From assembly GCA_016714975.1 (NCBI GenBank), contig JADKBR010000007.1, positions 1-64,000 of the forward strand: a DNA stretch of 64,000 nt, given 5' to 3'. Position numbers and translations under genes: made by a program. Of this stretch, positions 1 through 7,007 are shown one piece after another. Each line of letters opens with the position of its first letter. Within the stretch, counting starts at the first letter, position 1. Origin of the DNA: Candidatus Dechloromonas phosphorivorans. Lineage in GTDB: Bacteria; Pseudomonadota; Gammaproteobacteria; Burkholderiales; Rhodocyclaceae. The notes under the pieces were generated by a model. It had not been told where the DNA came from. It saw nothing but the letters and a program-made list of their open reading frames with translations, and made no database searches.

Positions 1-381
1 GTGCCTGAAGTCGAAATGACCAGCCCGAAGTTTCGTTCGGTCTCACCAATCCTCGCCGTCGCGAGCGTCGATGGGGCGATTTCTTTCTACGAGTCAGTCC
101 TGGGCTTTCGGCTCGGTTGGAAGTGGGGTGACCCAACGTCGGTCGCGTCGGTCTGTCGAGACGAAGTCGAGCTGATGTTTGAGTTGGCACCAGAGGCGGC
201 CGCCGTGGTTCCCGCCAAGATGTACGTCGTGATTTCTGGCTTGGAGCAGTATTACGGCGAGATCGTTACGGCTGGCGCCAAAGTCATCTACCCGCTTGCG
301 GTTCGCGACTACGGTATGAAAGACTGTCGAATCGTTGATCCAGATGGGAACGAGATATCGTTCGGTGAGCCGGTTGGCTAA
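1..381 (+). CDS. VOC-family (glyoxalase/bleomycin-resistance fold) protein, possibly 5'-truncated by the window edge
   Basis: This is a small protein of the vicinal oxygen chelate fold. It shows the paired beta-alpha-beta pattern with SVSPILAVASVDGAISFYE near the N-terminus and DPDGNEISF near the C-terminus, which is typical of glyoxalase/dioxygenase/bleomycin-binding relatives. The GTG at base 1 is at the window edge, and an ATG at base 16 is equally possible. The length (about 120-126 residues) fits one complete VOC module. The substrate cannot be told. The stop lies directly against an IS110 remnant on the other strand, so the gene's original downstream neighbour has been lost. The fold is fairly certain; the function is unknown. 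Confidence 0.75.
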   Translation: MPEVEMTSPKFRSVSPILAVASVDGAISFYESVLGFRLGWKWGDPTSVASVCRDEVELMFELAPEAAAVVPAKMYVVISGLEQYYGEIVTAGAKVIYPLAVRDYGMKDCRIVDPDGNEISFGEPVG

Positions 382-399
382 ATGGTACCTCGCGTAGAG

Positions 400-846
400 T
401 TGGACCGGGGTGAGGCCCATCCAGGCCGCCACCTGGCGGTTGTTCTTGAAGTCGTGTCCGCCGCCGATGCTGGCCAAAAGCGCGCTGGCGCCGATCGGGC
501 CAATGCCCGGGCGTTCCATCAGGCGTTTGCTGCGCGCGTCGTCCCGGGCCGCTTTGGCGCTGATGCGGTCGTACTCGTCGATGCGCAGATCGAGCCCATC
601 GGCGTGGGCCAGCAGGTCGCCGATGCACCGGTTGGCGTAGCCTGGCAGGTCTTCAAGATGCGCCCCTATCTCCCGACGCAGGCAGGCGACCTGTTGCGGC
701 AGGATGATGCCCAACTCACTGATCAGTTCCGCAAGTTTGTCGCGAGCCACTTTTGGCTTGACCAGTACCGCCTTGCCGCTATCATCAACGCCATGCACGG
801 CAAAGACGTTCTTCGCCAGATCGATTCCGACAGTGATAATAGTCAT
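400..846 (-). mobile_element. IS110-family transposase remnant (internally deleted and 3'-truncated)
   Basis: The N-terminus reads MTIITVGIDLAKNVFAVHG, the IS110 DEDD-type start. It jumps in frame from LAELIS to ELGIILPQQ, so about 100 residues of the catalytic region seen in full-length IS110 transposases (about 340 residues) are missing. The helix-turn part PGIGPIGASALLASIGGG and AAWMGLTPVQ follow, and then recognisable homology stops near base 400 against the VOC gene. The element has lost both catalytic middle and C-terminal third and must be inactive. Full IS ends are not visible. Confidence 0.85.
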
Positions 847-867
847 CGACTTCCCCTTTCGTGGTCT

Positions 868-960
868 TGATTTGATCGATAACTCTCATCATGGCACTCG
901 TTGCCGTTTGCGGCTTCCGCCGCAGCCTCGGGACGGGGAAGTCCCTTTCATTCGTTAGCT
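868..960 (+). repeat. Possible degenerate attC-like recombination site
   Basis: The stretch between the IS110 remnant and the cold-shock gene contains the perfect hairpin TGCGGC-TTCC-GCCGCA (about 908-923) and ends with GTTAGCT (954-960), which matches the integron core-site consensus GTTRRRY at six of seven bases. A left core site is poor. The call leans on the two better attC-like sites downstream. Confidence 0.3.
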
Positions 961-976
961 CTCATACCCACTTGCC

Positions 977-1589
977 ATGCGCTACCAAGGTCGTATCACC
1001 AAATGGACGGATGACAAAGGCTTCGGCTTCATCACACCCAATGGGGGTGGGGAGAAAGTCTTCGTACACATCAGCTCCTTTTCCAATCGCCAGCGCCGAC
1101 CGGAAGGAAACGAACTCGTAACCTACGAACTCAAAACCGACGGTAAGGGCCGAGCGCAGGCGAATACCGTTGCGTTTGTCGGTGAAAAGCCCACTCCGTC
1201 GACCCGCCCGGTCGCAGCAACATCCCCCGCTATTTGCCGTTTGCTTTCTGGCATTTGTTGTTGGGGCAGTTATCGCCGGTCGCCTCCCGGTTGTCGTTCT
1301 TGCGCTCTACCTTGTTGCAAGTCTCGTGGCCTTCTTCGCTTACGCCTTCGACAAGTCAGCCGCCTTAAGAAATCAATGGCGAACACAAGAAAGCACGTTG
1401 CACTTATTCGCTCTTCTCGGTGGGTGGCCCGGCGCCTTGGCGGCACAGCGGCTGCTTCGGCACAAGTCGGCGAAGGCTTCCTTTCAAGCCACCTTTTGGG
1501 CCACCGTTGTGCTCAACTGCGGAGCACTCGGCTGGTTGTTTTCGCCCTCTGGCGCAAGAACGCTTCAGTCTGTACTGGGTGCCGCGTGA
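977..1589 (+). pseudogene. Cold-shock domain / DUF1294 membrane fusion protein, split by a frameshift
   Basis: The first part is a cold-shock nucleic-acid-binding domain with RNP motifs KGFGFI and VFVHIS (residues about 14-35). A family of cold-shock/DUF1294 fusion proteins of roughly 200 residues places a hydrophobic DUF1294 domain after it. Here that domain, with transmembrane segments such as AVCFLAFVVGAVIAG and LVASLVAFFAYAFD, lies in a different frame and ends at 1589. The frame must change between about 1180 and 1220, where the frames join as AFVGEK then RSQQHPPLFAV. The upstream frame stays open but reads as nonsense. Either a real indel, possibly at the C5 run near 1222, or a sequence error explains this. 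The 3' end abuts an attC-like hairpin, as in a gene cassette. Confidence 0.75.
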
Positions 1590-1668
1590 GGGCTAATCAT
1601 CGCTTCGAGGGGACGGCCTGCAAGCTGCGCTTGCAGGTACCCTCCGCCCCTCAGGCTAAACGTTGGGC
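1590..1668 (+). repeat. attC-like integron cassette recombination site
   Basis: The site starts with GGCTAAT directly after the upstream stop codon and ends with GTTGGGC (1662-1668), a perfect match to the right core consensus GTTRRRY. Between them is a long imperfect hairpin whose core is perfect: CCTGCAAGC (1617-1625), loop TGC, GCTTGCAGG (1629-1637), flanked by further pairing GAGGGG/CCCCTC. Length (about 79 bp), position after a stop codon and single-strand folding all fit attC. The left core site is degenerate. Confidence 0.6.
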
Positions 1669-1745
1669 AGCGAAGCGAAGGCGTGGCAGCACGAAAGCTT
1701 CAGTGTTGACTCGGAGTGTGCCATCAGCATCCGATGGGCAGATTC

Positions 1746-2141
1746 ATGAATGATCGCGTCAGACTAGCTAAGTACCTGTTCTCCCTTGAGGCGGCTCTAG
1801 GGATTCTGAGCATTGGAGGCGCCGCGCTTTTCGGAGCTGCCTACTCGTCCAAGAGCATGTGGCTGGCATTCCCTCTCATATTCGTGCCATTTTCTGCGTT
1901 GTGGGCGTTGTTCTGCTACGGGGCCTACAAAGGCCTCACCAGCCCAAATGTGTTCAGCAATCTTGTGTTCTGGCTGTTTGTCGTGGGGCATTTGTTTGCC
2001 TTTCCCATCGGCACTGCAATTTCCGGCGCATGCATCTGGCTGTGGCGCGACCTGTCACCACGTTCAAACGGCCGCCGAGGCACCGTCGTCGCCGAACAAC
2101 GCGTTCCAGCCGACGGGCCCGCGACTGAACGCGGACCTTAG
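1746..2141 (+). CDS. Small membrane protein of unknown function in a cassette-like setting
   Basis: The 131-residue product starts MNDRVRLAKY and has about three hydrophobic segments (residues roughly 11-30, 36-60 and 70-98), including ALGILSIGGAALFGAAY and LVFWLFVVGHLFAFPIG. The last 25 or so residues are hydrophilic and are encoded by the attC-like site that follows, a common artefact for the last gene of an integron cassette. An in-frame ATG exists 30 bp upstream, but its extra residues are not hydrophobic. I do not recognise the family. Confidence 0.5.
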   Translation: MNDRVRLAKYLFSLEAALGILSIGGAALFGAAYSSKSMWLAFPLIFVPFSALWALFCYGAYKGLTSPNVFSNLVFWLFVVGHLFAFPIGTAISGACIWLWRDLSPRSNGRRGTVVAEQRVPADGPATERGP

Positions 2142-2143
2142 GC
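2091..2143 (+). repeat. Second attC-like cassette site
   Basis: GCCGAAC (2091-2097) resembles the left core consensus RYYYAAC at six of seven positions, and CTTAGGC (2137-2143) resembles GTTRRRY at six of seven. The interior pairs GCGTTC (2101-2106) with GAACGC. The size of about 53 bp is typical of short attC sites. It overlaps the 3' end of the membrane protein gene. Confidence 0.5.
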
Positions 2144-2168
2144 GCATGGCGTCCCAGGGATAGTCCGA

Positions 2169-2337
2169 AGGCCCACTGTCTCGCGTGTCGGAGCGTATCG
2201 GTTTTTCTTCTAAGCCAGTGATCGAGATGAGCCCGAGCATATCCACGTGGCGCGTGAAGAGAGCATCGCCAAGTTCTGGCTCGACCCGGTTCGTCTTCAA
2301 AGCAGTGGAGGCTTGGAATGAGTATTTCCGCGATTGA
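2169..2337 (+). pseudogene. DUF4160 gene remnant (lost start, premature stop, internal deletion)
   Basis: Translation from 2169 gives PTVSRVGAYRFFF, a stop (TAA at 2211-2213), then ASDRDEPEHIHV and AKFWLDPVRLQ, which is the DUF4160 family pattern. The expected ATG is AGG at 2169-2171. After VRLQSS the frame breaks, and the family's usual C-terminal EAWNEYFRD followed by TGA appears in another frame at 2308-2337, so about 35 codons were deleted. The end overlaps the ATG of the intact DUF2442 gene. DUF4160 and DUF2442 genes are commonly paired and have been predicted to be toxin-antitoxin-like. Confidence 0.75.
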
Positions 2338-2632
2338 CATCCAGATTCCCCTCGCCCAAGCCGTGAGGGTCACTCAGGATTCTTTGCACGTCGATCTTGC
2401 TGACGGGCGGACGATCTCTGTTCCGCTCGCATGGTACCCGCGCCTGCTGCATGCCACGGCTGATGAACAAAAAAGGTGGCGGTTAATTGGAATGGATCGA
2501 GGCATCCACTGGGAGGCTATTGACGAAGACATTAGTGTGGAAGGTCTGTTGGCGGGAAGAGCCTCTGGAGAGAGTCAGACCTCGTTGAAGAAATGGTTGA
2601 ACTCACGATCATCGGGCCTGACCGGCGCTTAG
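2318..2632 (+). CDS. DUF2442 domain protein (probable orphan partner of a decayed DUF4160 gene)
   Basis: The 104-residue product carries the DUF2442 pattern: VRVTQDSLHVDLADGRTISV, then PLAWYPRLLHAT and GIHWEAIDEDISVEGLL. Family members are small and sit beside DUF4160 genes. Here the DUF4160 gene is destroyed, so this member has outlived its partner, as expected of an antitoxin-like protein. The ATG at 2318 lies inside the end of the DUF4160 remnant, preserving the translational coupling of the original pair. The stop codon falls at the edge of a large inverted repeat. The biochemical role is not established. Confidence 0.8.
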   Translation: MSISAIDIQIPLAQAVRVTQDSLHVDLADGRTISVPLAWYPRLLHATADEQKRWRLIGMDRGIHWEAIDEDISVEGLLAGRASGESQTSLKKWLNSRSSGLTGA

Positions 2633-2704
2633 AGCGGATCGGCCGCAAGCGGCCCGAAAAAACCTCGCCGCTTGCGGCCGATCCGCTCAAGCTTGACGTC
2701 AAGC
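2632..2704. terminator. Perfect 22-bp inverted repeat plus adjacent 14-bp palindrome
   Basis: GAGCGGATCGG... (2632-2653) is repeated in perfect inverted form at 2667-2688 around a 13-base A-rich loop. A second perfect palindrome, GCTTGACGTCAAGC, follows at 2691-2704. The hairpin overlaps the DUF2442 stop codon and there is no T-run after it, so it is either a Rho-independent-like stem without a tail or a REP/MITE-type element end. Confidence 0.55.
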
Positions 2705-2747
2705 CTGATGACACTCTTTGCCTTCCGGGGCATGTGAAGGAAACGGT

Positions 2748-3389
2748 ATGTATGTGCCTGAGCACTTTGAAGAAACGCGCGTGGAAGAGCTTCACCGCGT
2801 GATTGGGGAGCACCCGCTTGGGGTACTTGTACTGGATGGGCCAAACGGCCTTGACGCTCATCATCTGCCCTTCGAGTTGAACCCCAATGCCGGCGCGCGC
2901 GGGCATCTGCTCGCTCACGTCGCGCGCGCCAATCCCCTGTGGCAGGAGGCGAAGGATGGCGATGAAGTTCTGGTGGTCTTTCGTGCCGCAAATGCCTATA
3001 TCTCGCCCAACTGGTACCCGAGCAAGCATGAGTTTCACCGGCAAGTGCCAACCTGGAACTACCAGGCCGTCCACGCCCACGGGAGGATCAGGATTCGCGA
3101 TGACGAGAGATTCCTGCGTGGTGTCGTGGCACGCCTCACCCGGGTGAATGAGGCGCGCACCGGGTCCGACAAACCCTGGAGAATGTCCGATTCCTCGAAG
3201 GAGTACATCGATCAGATGTTGACAGCCATTGTCGGCATCGAGATCGAGATTGCCAAGCTGATCGGCAAGTGGAAGCTGAGCCAGAACCGGGAGGAGCGAG
3301 ATCGCATCAATGCGGCCGAGGAGTTACGCAAACGTGGCGAGCAGGTCACGTCCGCAGCCATGCTGGACACTCTGGTCAACAGGCACTGA
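2748..3389 (+). CDS. PaiB-like FMN-binding negative transcriptional regulator
   Basis: The 213-residue product begins MYVPEHFEE, the usual start of PaiB-family proteins, and has the split-barrel flavin-reductase-like fold with GVLVLDGPNGLDAHHLPFE, ANAYISPNWYPSK and VPTWNYQAVHAHG. PaiB of Bacillus represses sporulation and protease genes; in Gram-negative bacteria the family is mostly uncharacterised and predicted to bind FMN. The internal ATG at 2748 was preferred over the ATG at 2718 because family homology starts there. It stands alone. Fold assignment is strong, target genes are unknown. Confidence 0.85.
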   Translation: MYVPEHFEETRVEELHRVIGEHPLGVLVLDGPNGLDAHHLPFELNPNAGARGHLLAHVARANPLWQEAKDGDEVLVVFRAANAYISPNWYPSKHEFHRQVPTWNYQAVHAHGRIRIRDDERFLRGVVARLTRVNEARTGSDKPWRMSDSSKEYIDQMLTAIVGIEIEIAKLIGKWKLSQNREERDRINAAEELRKRGEQVTSAAMLDTLVNRH

Positions 3390-3421
3390 TGCCGCCCCGC
3401 GCGAGGCCGTCGCCGCTGCCT

Positions 3422-3676
3422 TCAGCGTGAGGTGAATTGCCTGTACCCTCTCCTGGACGCCACCCGTGTCTGCCAGTGCTGGCGATAGGCGCCGGCGTTG
3501 GCTTCGATCCACGCGAGGGCACGGAACTCCCGCTCCTCGAGCGGAAAGCGCTCCAGGTACGCCTCGATTACGGCAAGCTGCATGTGAAGAAAGTTCGTGT
3601 CCGAAGAATCCGGATGCGACAAGCTACCTGCCGGGCTGGAAAAGGACCAGGGCGCAGGGTCATCTGATGTATCCAT
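3422..3676 (-). CDS. Small hypothetical protein
   Basis: The 84-residue product has an acidic, Ser/Pro-rich N-terminus followed by a plausible amphipathic helical core (LAVIEAYLERFPLEEREFRA, then LAWIEANAGAYRQHW). The core looks like real protein rather than a shadow frame, but I recognise no family. It faces away from the PaiB-like gene. The next 240 bases to the left edge of the exonuclease remnant show no gene I can support. Confidence 0.4.
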   Translation of the reverse strand: MDTSDDPAPWSFSSPAGSLSHPDSSDTNFLHMQLAVIEAYLERFPLEEREFRALAWIEANAGAYRQHWQTRVASRRGYRQFTSR

Positions 3677-3917
3677 GCTTTACTCCCACCGAGGCGAGTG
3701 GCCGTTGCTGCGGCAGGCCCGAAAACGCACTGGCGACCGCCGTCTGATCGCGGCTCCTGAATGGACGATTGCTCTGACCTGCACGAGTTTGTGCCGCGAG
3801 GATAGTTACAAACAGATTTAACTAAACCCGCTAACTTCATGTACGGTCGAACTATTGTTGTCCACCTTGCCGGGGAGTTGTCAACCCCGATCGGCAACCG
3901 GCAGCGATTTTTTGTGG

Positions 3918-4470
3918 TCACCGATGCAAAACCGAGACACTCACCAGACGCAAGCTGTCGGCGCTGCCGACCGCACGGCGCCCGCGTCCGCGCCATCGCT
4001 CGGTCGCCCTCCTCCCCCGGTCACACGCCCGACCAAGGAGACGTCCCCCGCGAAAAAATTGCCTCCCGAGAGCGAAGGGTGCGGCACAGAAGGCATGGAA
4101 CCTGGGCAGGCCAGCGTCGATGCTCGGCTGGCCAGCCAGCAGTTCGCGCGTAAGGCCGTGCACCTCGATCGATCCCGGTGAAAGGCGTACCTGTGGCTTG
4201 ACCAGTTGGTCGAAGCACTCGTACCGCAGGAGGCGGCGGTTGACGATTCGCGTCGCGCCGATCTGGATGATCTCGTCGCCTTGGGATGGGTGCAGACCGG
4301 TCGTCTCGGTATCGAAAACCGTGTAAGCGAGTTCGCTGAGTGGCCGGTCATCGAGTTCATGACTGCTGGCCGACCAACCAAACAGATCAAAATCGTAGAA
4401 CTCCGGACGCTCTCCCGCCGTTGCCGCGATCATCGGCACGGGGATTCCCGACGCGGTGTCAGGCGACCGG
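3918..4470 (-). pseudogene. Truncated DnaQ-like 3'-5' exonuclease
   Basis: The reading frame contains the Exo I motif FDTETTGL (catalytic Asp and Glu) followed by EIIQIGATRI and LSPGSIEVHGLTRELL, as in DNA polymerase III epsilon-type exonuclease domains. Homology stops after PRFHAFC, before the Exo II and Exo III motifs, and the rest of the frame is Arg-rich nonsense, so the nuclease is incomplete. Upstream the frame runs without a stop into a transposase tail. The residues YDFDLFGWSASSHELDDR before the exonuclease look like the natural N-terminal part. It cannot be an active nuclease as it stands. Confidence 0.65.
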
Positions 4471-4790
4471 TTTCCGGTTCCTCCGGGTTCTGGGTTGACG
4501 CCCAGGGCGCGCTGGATCGCTATCAGCCCGGGCTCGGTGGCGGTGGCCTTGCGGACATGCAGCGTACCGCCATCACGCTGGCGGAAGGTCGTCGTCATCC
4601 GGCGCTGAACTTAGAGCGCCTCGCGCCTGGTCGCCCAACTGTCGTGAATGCCCGCCACTTTCTGCTTAATGCGAAGGAACTGCACGCAGTGGTAAGTCCG
4701 CACGACAATGAACAGACGGCCGTCGGCGCGGTCTTCCTTGCGATGAAAGACGGGCCGCAAGCCGGTTCGCTCTTGACTGCGCAATCACGA
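4471..4790 (-). mobile_element. C-terminal remnant of an IS1634/IS4-type transposase
   Basis: In one minus frame the text LRPVFHRKEDRADGRLFI, then YHCVQFLRI and GIHDSWATRREAL matches the end of the DDE domain in IS1634-like transposases. It continues, after a frameshift near 4600, as TTTFRQRDGGTLHVRKAT and GLIAIQRALGVNPEPGGTG, the family's usual C-terminus. The N-terminal two thirds and the element ends are missing. The tail is fused in frame to the exonuclease remnant. Confidence 0.65.
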
Positions 4791-5039
4791 TGCCGATGTC
4801 CGAGCGGCGTCAGCATCAAGCGGACGCCGCCGCCGGGACCCGGCTTGTTGCTCTCGCAGACGTGGGTTTCGGCGTCGATTTCATGCAGGCGCCAGAGCAG
4901 GAAGGCCGGGCCAGCGCACTACCCCAGCAACATGATTTGAATGCATCCCGCCGCACGCCCACCGTCCGGCCCCACAGGAACATCGCGGACCTTCATGGCT
5001 TCGTTGTCTCACCTGCGCAGCAAGTCAGCATCGAGGCTC

Positions 5040-5560
5040 ACTGCGTTCCTTTGTTGGCTAATGCCAACATTGCCGAGGGTACCCGACCTGACTCTGGCGG
5101 TTGAGGGCAGTTGCCCTTGCACTGGCTCGCGTACAGGGTGAAGGCGGCGTTGAAAGGGTGGGCGCGTTGCTTGAAGGGGCCTTTGGCGAGGCCCTGGTGA
5201 ACGGCGGCTGGGGTCATGAAGCCGATGCCGGAAAGGCGATGGCTGCCGTTGTACCGAGGGAAGGAGCGCTGGCAGTGGGCACGGGCCTCTTCGATGCAGC
5301 CGAAGCGGGCGCGACAGTCGGGACGATACTTCAGGGTCTTGCACTGGGCTTCCGAGAGCGGGTTGTCGCCGCAGAAATAGGGTGGGCCGGGATTTGGCGA
5401 CCGTGAGGTCCATCAGCAGTTCGGCGAAGGTCCTGGAGCGGATGCTGGTGTGGCGATCGGCGTGCAGGGTCAGCGCTCCCGGCTGGATCCCCTGTCTGGC
5501 GATGGTCTCGGCAATCAACTGCTCTGCGAGTGATGCGCTCTCGCGTGCGGTGACGATCGC
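5040..5560 (-). mobile_element. IS3-family transposase (OrfB, rve domain) remnant
   Basis: LIAETIARQGIQPGALTLHADR and, in a shifted frame, PYFCGDNPLSEAQCKTLKYR and RFGCIEEARAHCQ followed by GIGFMTPAAVHQGLA are the C-terminal half of the IS3-group integrase domain. At least one frameshift lies near 5390, and a further break near 5540 separates it from upstream residues. No OrfA and no terminal repeats are visible. This is debris of an old insertion. Confidence 0.7.
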
Positions 5561-5736
5561 ACCGCCTGTAGAGCGCGTCGGCCGGACTTATCCGCCCGTA
5601 CCGCCGCGCGCCCGCGACGTCCATAAGAATCTTCGATTGACTGCGTTGCCAGCGCTATGGATACTCCAAGCGGTGCGGTTGAAATGCACATTCGTATCAT
5701 TTTTGTTCTTTATCGAGGTCAACAAGGAGGGATGGC

Positions 5737-6735
5737 ATGCGCACGATCACTACGATGCTATTGGGATTGCTGATGACGGGCCTGGCGGCGACGGCCGGCG
5801 CCAGTGGTGGCAGGGGCGGCTGGGAGAAGCGGATTCCCGAGTGCGGCAAGAACACCAAGGCCGTCAAACTTGTCGATTATGACGAAGACACAAGTGCGGG
5901 CGGCGACAAACCGATCAAGATCGTCACCTTCAAGGAAAAGAAGAAAAAAGGATGCTGGATCGACGTGAACGACCTTCACCCGACTCAGTCGGCAGTGGGA
6001 ATGGGCGCCGTGGCGTGCAAGTCGGGCAAAATCAAGCGCAAGGCCGACGAGGGGAAGCTGAACGACTGGTTGCTCGAGGATAATCGCTGGGTTCCCCTGG
6101 TACGAGGTCCGGGCGGCAAGTTCTACCTGACCGACCATCACCACCTGTCGACTGCAGTCCTCAATGCCGACATCCCCGACAAGCAGAAAAGGCTGTACGC
6201 GTACTTGCTCAAGGATTGGTCCCACATGAAGGCGGAAGTCTTCTGGGAGAACATGAAAACGGAGAACCTGACCTGGTTGAAGAATCCGGACGGACAGCCG
6301 ATCACGCCGAAGGAGCTGCCGGCGACTATCGACAAGCTGCAGGACGACCCGCTGCGCACGCTCTCGGCCTGGGTGCGGAGCAGTTGCGGTTATGTCAAGT
6401 GCAATCCGCCCGGCGTGACCGATGATGACGCCGCGGAAACCTGCGCGGGACGACTCTCGGATGTTGACTGCGCCAGCGCCTTCTTCGTCGAGTTCAAGTG
6501 GGCGGCGCACCATGCCACTGTTCCGGCAGTCAAGTCGGCTCTCGCCGAGGGTGCTTCCTGTTCGCAGCAGGCCCCATTGAACCAGGAATGCCTCGATCGC
6601 CAGCGTGAAAAGCTGGCCAGGGTACTCCCAGCGGCGATGACGGCGGCGGCGTCGCCGGAAGCGAAGGACTCAGTCGGCACCGGGGCCGGCTTCAATCCGA
6701 AGCCGCAGCAGGGTGTTGTGCCTCCCTGCGAATGA
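5737..6735 (+). CDS. Secreted ParB-like (ParBc_2) nuclease-fold protein
   Basis: The 332-residue product has a signal peptide (residues 1-23, hydrophobic core TTMLLGLLMTGLAATA). The ParBc_2 family pattern follows: WIDVNDLHPTQSAVGMG (about 74-90) and the histidine cluster LTDHHHLSTAV (131-141), the putative active site of this ParB/sulfiredoxin-like group. Eight or more cysteines fit an exported, disulfide-bonded protein. A good ribosome site (AAGGAGGG) lies 6-13 bases upstream. It stands between IS debris and the beta-oxidation cluster with no partner. The substrate is unknown; exported ParBc_2 proteins are common but uncharacterised. Confidence 0.75.
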   Translation: MRTITTMLLGLLMTGLAATAGASGGRGGWEKRIPECGKNTKAVKLVDYDEDTSAGGDKPIKIVTFKEKKKKGCWIDVNDLHPTQSAVGMGAVACKSGKIKRKADEGKLNDWLLEDNRWVPLVRGPGGKFYLTDHHHLSTAVLNADIPDKQKRLYAYLLKDWSHMKAEVFWENMKTENLTWLKNPDGQPITPKELPATIDKLQDDPLRTLSAWVRSSCGYVKCNPPGVTDDDAAETCAGRLSDVDCASAFFVEFKWAAHHATVPAVKSALAEGASCSQQAPLNQECLDRQREKLARVLPAAMTAAASPEAKDSVGTGAGFNPKPQQGVVPPCE

Positions 6736-7007
6736 TTGACAGCAGGTTGCGTCTTGACGCCGCAGCCTCTCGTGCATCGATTCCCTGGCTTGTGCCTCGC
6801 GTCCAAGTCAGGGAAATGGTCACACTCAACACGCGCCCACTCCGATCGCGTCTTTAAGGAAGCTGTGGCAGCGCTTGGCGACTTCTTCGTCCAACTCGCC
6901 TTTCAGAATTCGCACGACTAAAGTGGACCCCGAAAGGAAGTCAGACGAAGCCCCTCGTGCCAGGAGACCCGAAGCAGGTGGTCTACGGAGAGAAGGGATG
7001 CCATCGG

